A program made the position numbers and the translations under genes. This document shows positions 55,987 through 64,000 of a DNA stretch of 64,000 nucleotides, in pieces. A model generated the notes under the pieces. It worked only from the letters and a program-made list of their open reading frames with translations, was not told the DNA's origin and searched no databases. The stretch's first letter is position 1, and each line of letters starts with the position of its first letter. Source of the DNA: Ophiura sarsii (Eukaryota; Echinodermata; Ophiuroidea; Amphilepidida; Ophiuridae); NCBI GenBank assembly GCA_035610835.1, contig CM069457.1, positions 20,206,658 to 20,270,657 of the forward strand, given 5' to 3'.

Positions 55987-57235
55987 AGCAGAGAACCTTA
56001 TTTCCATCCCTATTATCTATGATAAACCACAGAATATTTAAATTGGAGAACATTTTGTTCTATTGAAAATCCAATTCCTGTTCAAAGGTGGCCCGAAGTG
56101 GAACGCGCTCTCTTGTTTATACTGACTCGGTCATATCTCGGAAGTTAATGGGATCATTCAAGTGTATTATGTAGATGATTTTTAGAGCTTACCAAAAGTT
56201 TGTTATTAGTTGTGCCCCTAATGGGACACTCTTTTGTCACGTCCTGTACATGTAGATATTTCTATGTTGGGGTACAACCATGTTCAATGACTAAATAGAC
56301 TCGCCATTCGTTGTCATTTTATCATAATTAATATACCAAATTCGGTTGATCAACTAATATTTAAAAATATCGCCTTTATCGCAATTTGTTTTACACATTT
56401 TACAAATTGATAAAAAATAACTCAACTATGTCATGAAGAAATTTTGCATGGAGTCAATGAGGATTGCCTTTACATCTAAACTCTAAACATTAACGCTACA
56501 ACAAACCGTTAATGTAGTCTGCAAATGGCAATATTTAAAAGTATGCCATGTTATACAGGTGCTATATGAAACACACATAGTATTAGTTCTCAACGACATT
56601 TCAATAGAGATTATCATCCCTGCACTAGAAAATCCTAAGTTTTTTTAACCCGTGTTCAAACCATTAGCAGTTCGCTTTCAGTTGTGGAGTTTGGTAAATC
56701 TGGGAGCTATTTCTTGAAATAGTATTGATAAACGAATTATTTGGGAAATTGGTATATTTATGGAAAATAAATAAACAACTTTTTATTTAAATTTACGTAA
56801 CCATGTTTTGTGAGTAACCTGGCATGCTATTGATTTGTTATAGACAAAGCCTTAGTAATAAAATGATTAAAGGCAATGACCCCATTTGTATTACGATTAA
56901 AGATATAGACGATCGAAAAAGGTTATTCAAACCTGCTATAAATTCACACTGAAGAAACTATCTGTGTCAACTAACGGCCTCAATGACAAATAGCCATCGT
57001 ATTATGTTGACCTGTGTATCATAGATACCACTGTAAACAATTGGATTCATATTGAAATCAGAAAAGTATGATTGATAACGGGGATGCGCTTTTTATTATG
57101 TGCAGTAATGTTCAGTGCCTTAAAACCAGCTGCGTATTGATATTAAAACCGAGGCCATTAGCCTATGCTGTATAAAATGCCCCCAAAACAGATTGCATTA
57201 TTCTGCGTCTTGTCTTCATAGCTGTAAATTGTGTA
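55987..57235. other. Intergenic, nothing recognised
   Basis: AT-rich. No repeat or protein-like frame beyond chance. Confidence 0.4.
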
Positions 57236-57237
57236 CT

Positions 57238-57383
57238 CGGGTGTTGTCACGGTGTTGTCATGGTGTTGTCACGGTGTTGTCATGGTGTTATCACGGTGTT
57301 GTCATGGTGTTGTCACGGTGTTGTCATGGTGTTGTCACGGCGTTGTCATGGTGTTGTCACGGTGTTGTCACGGTGTTGTCACT
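57238..57383. repeat. 11-bp minisatellite GGTGTTGTCAY
   Basis: About 13 copies alternate 'ggtgttgtcac' and 'ggtgttgtcat'. Because 11 is not a multiple of three, all frames read through and create spurious Cys/Val-rich repetitive proteins. Confidence 0.95.
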
Positions 57384-57639
57384 GCTCTCAAATTTAACCT
57401 CAGTTTATGTTTATTTTCATAAAATTCAGGATTAATTTAAAGAGATAAAAATATCTTGCATCATGTCCATAGCATGTTATGTATGGTAGCTGATTATTAT
57501 AGGCATTGAGATTCAATCTTACTTGGGTAATCTGTTTTACAAGTAAGATTGAATCTCAAGCTTTCAAAATATTAAATACAGAAACATTTAATTAAGATTT
57601 GACAAAACAACATCCAATATTTGTTCCTACACGACCAGT

Positions 57640-57753
57640 GATGTGCAAGTGTAATTATAAGTGCAAGTGAAAGTGTAAGTGTAAAGGGGTGTGTAAGTGT
57701 AGGTGGGGTTGTAAGTGTAAATGTGAGTGTAAGTGTAAGTGGGTGTGTTTTTG
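57640..57753. repeat. GTAAGT hexamer-like repeat
   Basis: About 15 variants of 'aagtgt' and 'gtaagt' in a row. It happens to repeat the consensus 5' splice site but lies outside any gene I can see. Confidence 0.85.
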
Positions 57754-57817
57754 CACCGGACGGAGTAGCACGACAGAGAGCGTGCTAGTTACTTCAAAGT
57801 ATAAAAACAATAAACTA

Positions 57818-58064
57818 CTTACCTTTTCCACGCGGCTATTAATTTTATTATTTCAAAACAGATTTGTCAGAAACCTTTCCCAAATTTCAAAGCCCATCTC
57901 AAGAATTACTGAACCAATACTAGGCTTGCTTGTTCTTATTTCAAAAAATGTCTTATGGTGATTCCAAATATGGTGACGAAATACAATAATTTTGACACAT
58001 TTGAAACATTTTATGACATATTGGAATGTCGTCTGCAAACGCCCACCGCGTCGAAAGTGTTAAG
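57818..58064. mobile_element. TTAA MITE 'CGCGGCAGGCG' family, inverted copy
   Basis: Reverse orientation relative to 21656-21906. Ends 'cttaccttttccacgcggc' and 'cgcgtcgaaagtgttaag', with interior 'aaaacagatttgtcagaaac' and 'gtcgtctgcaaacgcc'. The left TTAA has mutated to TTAC. Confidence 0.85.
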
Positions 58065-58738
58065 GACGCAAGTAACTCTCTGTAGGTCATACAAACGCCA
58101 TTCTATATAAGTGGTTTTGGAACTTAAACCATCTTAACAGCTTCCAACTCAGGTCAAACACTCGGGCGATATATTCGTGTGTATTTACACAGACATTATC
58201 TGAAAATACTTCCTAAGCTTGGGTTAAAATTTTGTGTATACTCTTGCTTCTGTTAGGTCTGATTGAAGCATTCTGATTAATTTAACTTGCTACGTTGTGT
58301 GCATCCATACAAATAAATGTTATTGGATATACATTAATTGTTGTATTGAAATGCTTTAGTTCCGGAAAAATAAAGCCGTATCAGTCAGAGATTCGGTAGG
58401 TTTTTGCAGGTGCGTATACAATTCAATGCACGCATACTAAAATGTTGATTACACTAAACTGAATTCAAAATTTGCGCGCTTATTCAAAGGACCTCCGATT
58501 AAGCACACAGTGCATATTTTACTATGAATCTTGAAAAACCTTCGGAAGTCAAACAAATAAGATAAGATTTCTCGCATTCCACGTGACATTGTGCAATTAT
58601 AATATGCCGACATATTCGATTATAAACATTTTTGCCCTTACTCCACTCCTCTCTAGTAAGATTTATTCAATTCAGCAACAGCCTCCATCATGACCATAGA
58701 CACATGTTGATCAATATCGAAGAGGAAACAAGAGTGTA
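58065..58738. other. Intergenic, nothing recognised
   Basis: No feature beyond ordinary AT-rich DNA. Confidence 0.4.
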
Positions 58739-58741
58739 GTA

Positions 58742-59772
58742 CAGGGTGTCTCAAAAAAAACCGTGCACGTGTTTACCCAACTTATTGACCATGAACTTCT
58801 AGAATTTGGTGTAACAATCGTATACATATTAATAGACCAAACACTTAGCTTTCATATGCCGTTTATTTCATCTAATTTGGTTTTGTCAATCCTGAGATAT
58901 GATCAATTAACTAAAGCTACCTAAAATCGAATTTGTGCCACTTTTACGGAAAGAATGCTTAAGATAAGCATTAAAACCCTCGTCCTCTTAAGGGAGGGTG
59001 GTCGCCGATTGCGCTAGAACGCAAAAAACAGTGACCTAGGGCGTCTAGGTGATCGCTTTTACATTCCCTGCGCTCATTTTGACGAAAAACAAATTGAGGC
59101 TGCCACCTTACCTGGGGGTAGGGTAAGCCGTCAAAGTCCGATTGTAGGGGGGTGGTTGCCACCTTACAATTTTTTTTTAAATCGCCATTTTGAAAAATAT
59201 ACTTATTTTATGTTCCTGAAATATTTTAGCATAGGCCTATATTAGAAACACCATTTCCATCACTTATAAGCAAAAATCGGGTGAAATTCCGATATTTAGA
59301 ACTTTTTGGCGAAGATTTCTATGATATTTCACTGTCCAGCGAATACGGCGGGATTTTGAGGTCGGCCATGTTTGGTGACCTCATTGTGACGTCATGCGTG
59401 GGATGTTTGTACTTGTTTTAGTATTTATGGATAGAGGGAACCTCTAGCTATAACATGGTACCCAAATAAGCATACTCTGCTTTTCGGATTGGATTTTTTT
59501 AGGGGGTGGTAACCCCGGTGGTAACAACCCCTCTCTCCGGAGTAACCCTTTCTATTCATTGCAAACTGTAAAGTGGCACAATGTCGACTTTAGGTTGCTT
59601 TAGTTAATTGGTCATATCTCAAGATTGACAAATCCAAATCAGATGAAATAAACGGAATATGAAAGCTAACCGTTATGGCTATCACTATGTATACAATTAT
59701 TACACCAAATTATATAAGTTCACGGTCAATAAGCTGGGTAAACACGTGCACGGTTTTTTTTGAGACACCCTG
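58742..59772. mobile_element. Mariner-like element with TIRs of about 200 bp
   Basis: Ends CAGGGTGTCTCAAAAAAAAC and TTTTTTTTGAGACACCCTG, TA-flanked, with inverted similarity continuing through 'cgtgcacgtgtttaccca' to 'gtgccactt'. 'CAGGGTGTC.CAAAA' is a common mariner/Tc1-type terminus. The 650-bp interior has no transposase; it includes 'aagggagggtggtcgcc'. Confidence 0.88.
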
Positions 59773-60098
59773 TATATCGGTACATAGAGAGTACCAAGTA
59801 ATTTGAATGCGTGTCTGATACCGTTGCATGTCCCCGGGTCTTTGATTATCTTCATTATAAAATAGGCGAGCTTGCTCATCACTTTTTGGTCTAACGCATA
59901 CCAACAGAAATCTTAGAATATAAAGCCCCTCTAGCAAGGCTGTCGTTATGTAAAGTTGTTCTTCTTCTTAGAAGCATAATACAAATGACCGTATTTGGAA
60001 TGTCGTACATCACAGGAATTTTAATTTACAAGACTAAAGATATTTCTACAAAAAGCTTTTATAATAACCCTGACCAGTAAAGCTATGTTTTTCGTGCG

Positions 60099-60135
60099 TA
60101 TCGGGGGGGAGGGGGGGGGGGGGGGGGGGGGGGGA
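60099..60135 (+). repeat. Poly(G) tract
   Basis: About 35 G with one A. The longest G run in the window, downstream (on the minus strand) of a tRNA-like sequence. Confidence 0.9.
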
Positions 60136-60162
60136 AGTACTATCTTTTTGACCCGAAAAAAT

Positions 60163-60243
60163 CACCCAGCACCCCCGAGATTCGATCGCGGGACCATCCG
60201 CAACCCAGTCTGTCCCCCTACCAACTGAGCTAAACTCCCGGCG
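60163..60243 (-). other. tRNA-like sequence (SINE head or pseudo-tRNA)
   Basis: Minus strand: 'gccgggagtttagctcagtt' with 'ggtaggggga' (D arm and A box), and 'gcgatcgaatctcggggg' (T arm and B box). The acceptor arms do not pair well. As at 21575-21648, a poly(C) tract follows on the same strand about 30 bases on. Confidence 0.6.
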
Positions 60244-60826
60244 CATATGCCGGCTAAGAATTCCCGCCGACATATGCCTGGGGTAGGTGACGTTATCGAG
60301 GCAATGCCAGCACCACGTGCGCGGAGATAGATTCTGGCAGTGAGATTTAGTGAGATTCAGTGCGGTAAGGGTTAAAGGTGCACTTCGATACACAAGTCTT
60401 AGACCAGGGACATTTTCGAGAGCGCCCTCGCTTGATGGCTAGTTTATCTAGTCTCATTTTATTTTTGATTGACAGTTCAAATCTGTTGTTCCTCTCAAGC
60501 GATTGACCTGGACAAAAGTCACACGAATCGGTTACGTACCCGAGTCATCGCTTACCCATCGTTTAAGCCCCATGATGCAACGATAGGCTGTGGATGTTAA
60601 TCGACAAGACGCAGTGTGTACGAAAGAAAAAGCCCTAATTGTTTTAAATAGTGTTGTTATTCGTGTCATTTAAATCAAAATTAAATTCTTTTAGTGCATA
60701 TAAACAGCTTTTCGGCGAAAACCGTGTGTTAAAAACGCTTAGAATAAGAAATATAAAGCTGATTTAGATAGTATTGGCATGATCAACTATATAATGGTTT
60801 GTTCTTAATTAGTTTACATCGAATAG

Positions 60827-60893
60827 ATTTAGCTTAGCGGTAAAGTATCGGATTTGTAATTCAGAGGTTACGGGTTCGAATCCTATCACGGCA
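60827..60893 (+). tRNA. tRNA-Thr(UGU)-like sequence, probably a pseudogene
   Basis: 'tttagcttagcggtaaagta' gives the D arm. The loop TTTGTAA places TGT as anticodon with a partly paired stem. 'acgggttcgaatcctat' gives a weak T arm. The 3' arm 'cacggca' has no partner at the 5' end, so a functional tRNA is unlikely. Confidence 0.35.
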
Positions 60894-60993
60894 TGTCGTT
60901 TTGTCTATGTTACTTTTATTTAATATTTATCGAGATTGTTTATCCTGAGACAAATAGAGGCCCAGGTATCCAGGTCTGACACGGCATATTGCT

Positions 60994-61174
60994 ATTCACT
61001 ATCGAAGTGATTATATAACTCCCCGGTAACTGGGTCATGCACCTTTATTAATACTAGCACATCCCATTGGCTTTATGTGGCGATCATTTTGATTGGTGTT
61101 AAGGACTTGAAAGCGTGATCCAGTTGATATGGTAATAATTGGTTTACATTACACGTAACACTTCGATAGTGAAT
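60994..61174. mobile_element. Small TIR element
   Basis: Perfect 16-bp inverted ends ATTCACTATCGAAGTG and CACTTCGATAGTGAAT. Interior shared with 12720-12950 ('aactgggtc.tgcacctt', 'gcgatcattttgat'). Confidence 0.75.
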
Positions 61175-61473
61175 AATGGATGGTCAATCGATTATCACCA
61201 TTCAGTTTAATTTGTAGTACGACCTGATTATTAGAGCGGGCTATTTTGAATCCAGTGTTATCCACGCGTTTATTATTATTTATTTTCTAAATAACCTGAA
61301 CACGCTTTAGTATGGGCTGGTTACGACATTCAGACTGCATGTATGACAGATTAAATTACTTTCATCTATGAGCATGCTAAACTTATGGCATTTTAGAAGA
61401 CGTAGGCCTATGCCGAATAAAACCTAATAGTTTTGAACACATATAAACAATGTATTATGATAATTAATGTTAA

Positions 61474-61850
61474 AGGCATATTATGTGATCTTTTCCAGAG
61501 GGCGCCCTCTATTCATTTTTTTTTTAGAAAGTAGATTTTCTTGCAGATTTACATTTCCGATCATAAATCATACATACAATCCAAGTTACAGATCAGAGCG
61601 ATACGATTCCTAATTACCTCAAAATCATGGTTTTAGAGTGAATTTAGAGTGAAAAATATAAACTATCGGAATTCCGACAGTTTATTTTCACTCTAAAACC
61701 ATGATTTTGAAGTAATTAAGAATCGTATCGCCCTGTAACTTGGAATGTATGCATGATTTATGATCAGAAATGTAAATCTGCAAGAAAATCTGCTTTCTAT
61801 TTTTTTGTTGATGTTGAGGGCGTTCCCTGGAAAGATCACATAATATACCT
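61474..61850. mobile_element. Palindromic TTAA MITE 'AGGCATATTATGTG', copy 2
   Basis: Flanked by TTAA (61470-61473 and 61851-61854). Very similar to 45118-45490 across the whole element, with 'gagggcgccctctattcatt' near the left end. Fully palindromic. Confidence 0.92.
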
Positions 61851-61929
61851 TTAATAGTTTGTGTATAGTTTTGATACGAATTGAAACACAGTGAGATATT
61901 GTTATTCTTAAAAAGATAAGTTTATCAGC

Positions 61930-62240
61930 TCACATTTTCGTAACACAGAATTATTTCAAACATACGGAGATTTTCATATCATATGAAAGCTCGTATTTTT
62001 CTCATCATCATACTGAAATTTGACGGCCTAATTCGGTATAATGACAGAGAAATCGACGAAATAGCGTTGAATTACCGCGAATGGTGGTTACACTCAATGG
62101 ATACAGTTCACAGCATCTTGTGCGTCTAAAATAAGAACCATAATAGCTATATGCATCTCAAATTTTGGGACACAACGTTTTTAGTGATGACCTTTCATGT
62201 AGAATATAAAACATCAAGTTGAAAATCGGAACATCTACCT
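61930..62240. mobile_element. TTAA MITE 'AGGTAGATG' family, copy 3 (left end lost)
   Basis: Starts inside the element at 'cacattttcgtaacacag', ends CATCTACCT before TTAA at 62241-62244. About 20 bases around the centre ('accaccgatatagtttgt') are deleted. More diverged than copies 1 and 2. Confidence 0.88.
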
Positions 62241-62576
62241 TTAACCATCGAAATATTTATTAATAATTAATTAATGTAAATGAATAAATGAATATATTAA
62301 TAAGTTACTTAATTAAATCACTAGTTAAATAAATGAATAAGTAGTTTATATATTATACATCAATGAAATGTTTAATTAACCGAAAATCAAATGAACACAT
62401 AAATAATAAATAAACCCATCAATATGCAAGAAAGTTAAAAAAGAGAACAAATGATCAATATGATTAAATAGTAAACACATAGTCAAATTTTTTTTAATAG
62501 AAGTAAATAGATAGTTAAATAACTAAATAACTAAATATAAACCCGAAATAATAAAGAAAGGAAGAAGTTTGTTACA
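62241..62576. other. AT-rich spacer
   Basis: Dominated by 'taaataaatgaataa' phrases. Nothing else seen. Confidence 0.5.
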
Positions 62577-62652
62577 CGGATCTATCAAGATTCGAACCTA
62601 CAGTATGCTGATTGAGAGTCTCAAGCTCTACCGACTGAGCTATTTCGAACCT
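62577..62652 (-). other. tRNA-like sequence
   Basis: Minus strand: 'tagctcagtcggtagagctt' (perfect D-arm/A-box form) and 'gtaggttcgaatcttga' (B box). The anticodon stem and acceptor stem do not pair convincingly; the loop could read CTC. Probably a tRNA pseudogene or SINE head. Confidence 0.5.
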
Positions 62653-64000
62653 TGTGATGTCATCAGCTTTTTACACCCAAATATAATTTATCATTCAACT
62701 CCCAGGATATTTTCAACACTTGGTTGGGATGATTTTTATGCTTTACATGAATAATGAATTATTTATAGAATTATAAATAGAATTATAAATTCTAGAGCAA
62801 ATATTATTTATAGAATGATAAATTCTAGAGCAAATATTTCGTTTGTACACATTTTGTTGAATGCAATTCAAATTTCCGCGTTCAATCAAGTGCACGAGAA
62901 CATGTTATCACAAAGCAAGACGTTATGCAATTCAACCCATCAAAAACGTTAATTCCTGCTTGATAGATACTTCACTAAATTACAACCCCTAAATCGATAG
63001 CACGGTCAGACATCAATGACTTATCTCAATACTAGTATTCATATCATTATCTCAATCAATAGTAGAGATTGACCCGTGGCCTTGCATTGCATTGCACCAT
63101 AGGTGATTTTGATGGGCACTGCAGACTCAGGTATAAAGTGAATGAAAAGAAATCAATCATAGGTCATTCATCGTTATTACAGTCCATTCAGGTTATTCAT
63201 GGATTTACCGCGCGATATTTGAAAGGGATATAACCTCGCTGGACTATTTGTTTACTTAGAGTTTCGGTGAACACAGTTTAGTAGTTCGAAATGTCAAGAA
63301 ATTAGACGTTGTATTACACGGGTTGTTTTCAAATGAGAATAAAATATTACTTTAATATATAAGAAAGTTCGGAACGCCAAAAATAAATATGGTGTGAGCG
63401 TAAATCATCGAGAAAATATGCTTTGAATTTTACCCGTACTTGATTCATACATAACTTATCAGTCTGATGAGTCCATGATTCATAGATTTTAAAACATCTC
63501 ACCACCATGGTATAAGCTATCCGAAGTTGCCCATTTGTTCTTTTATCTTACAATCCTATAGATAGTGATATCTGATGGGCTATTTCTCTAATATCTCCAC
63601 ATTTTGGAACATATGATCCATTCAAATATAGCGTTTTCATCGACAATAGACTACATCTTCTGGTATTATAACTAAATATTACAATGAGGCAGACGAAGCA
63701 ATGCCCTATAGCGTCACTAGGCGGCGTTGATATTGCAGCTTATATTCAGGAGGCGTGGCCACAGTCATTTTTCGGTTCGCGATTCCAGTCAAAGAGGGCG
63801 CTAGTCATTTTTTCCATTTTTTCCCTTGTGTAACACTTGTGGATAATAACAATGGTTCCCTAGTATATATTGTATAATATGGATAATTAATTCCAGAAGG
63901 TATGATAAATATCTACATCGTTACCCTGCGAAAGTGCACCATTTCATTATTTTTTGAAACAATTACAATACAGGATAAAGAAATCCAATTTATAAAACAA
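62653..64000. other. Intergenic, nothing recognised
   Basis: AT-rich, with 'ttatagaat' and 'ttctagagcaaatatt' duplicated near 62762-62840. No gene or element found before the window ends. Confidence 0.4.

Noticed and set aside
57193..57435. Cys/Val-rich repetitive open frames
   Set aside because: They are produced by an 11-bp minisatellite; every frame stays open.
60046..60393. Pro-rich 115-residue minus frame
   Set aside because: Created by the poly(G) tract and a tRNA-like sequence.
60827..60893. Functional tRNA-Thr gene
   Set aside because: The acceptor stem has no 5' partner and the T stem has mismatches.
53341..64000. Second host protein-coding gene
   Set aside because: Only short frames without motifs or consistent splice sites; the region is filled with MITEs and simple repeats.

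Overview
The window is eukaryotic DNA: AT-rich, intron-rich, with canonical GT-AG introns and dense small transposons. One gene is recognisable with confidence. It is the 3' three-quarters or so of a bifunctional glutamyl-prolyl-tRNA synthetase gene (EPRS1 type), on the + strand from 1526 to the stop codon at 33278-33280. The fused gene shows an animal or close relative. The repeat load (CR1/L2/Jockey-like non-LTR remnants, many foldback MITEs) would fit a marine invertebrate such as an echinoderm, hemichordate or cephalochordate. That placement is an inference and I cannot fix the species.

Region 1 (1-33500): 21 EPRS1 exons join in frame with no internal stop and encode about 1,185 residues. 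The first exon seen encodes the last piece of the GluRS half; the catalytic GluRS exons lie before position 1. Next comes a Lys-rich linker, then EIGHT tandem WHEP domains, each split by a phase-0 intron, then a second Lys/Gly-rich linker, a complete class II ProRS (motifs 1-3 and anticodon-binding domain) and the C-terminal zinc-binding domain ending in Tyr. Humans have three WHEP domains and Drosophila six. Four of the WHEP exons here (12405-15305) are near-identical recent duplicates. Six introns also carry decayed tandem copies of the upstream exon's 3' end together with its 5' splice site.

The EPRS1 introns hold satellites (a 114-bp unit at 5440-6650, a CATATG minisatellite at 20779-21327), terminal-inverted-repeat elements, and poly(G) tracts.

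Region 2 (33500-64000): I see no convincing host protein gene. It contains a frame-broken non-LTR retrotransposon on the minus strand (51185-53330, RT with YADD), a second RT C-terminal remnant (40440-40862), two short elements with 8-bp target duplications of hAT type (45643-46144 and 47650-48498), mariner-like long-TIR elements, a 4.6-kb inverted repeat (arms about 0.9 kb, 42524-47128) with two tRNA-like sequences per arm, several other tRNA-like sequences and assorted minisatellites. Across the window at least five unrelated MITE families are flanked by TTAA, which suggests piggyBac-type mobilisation.
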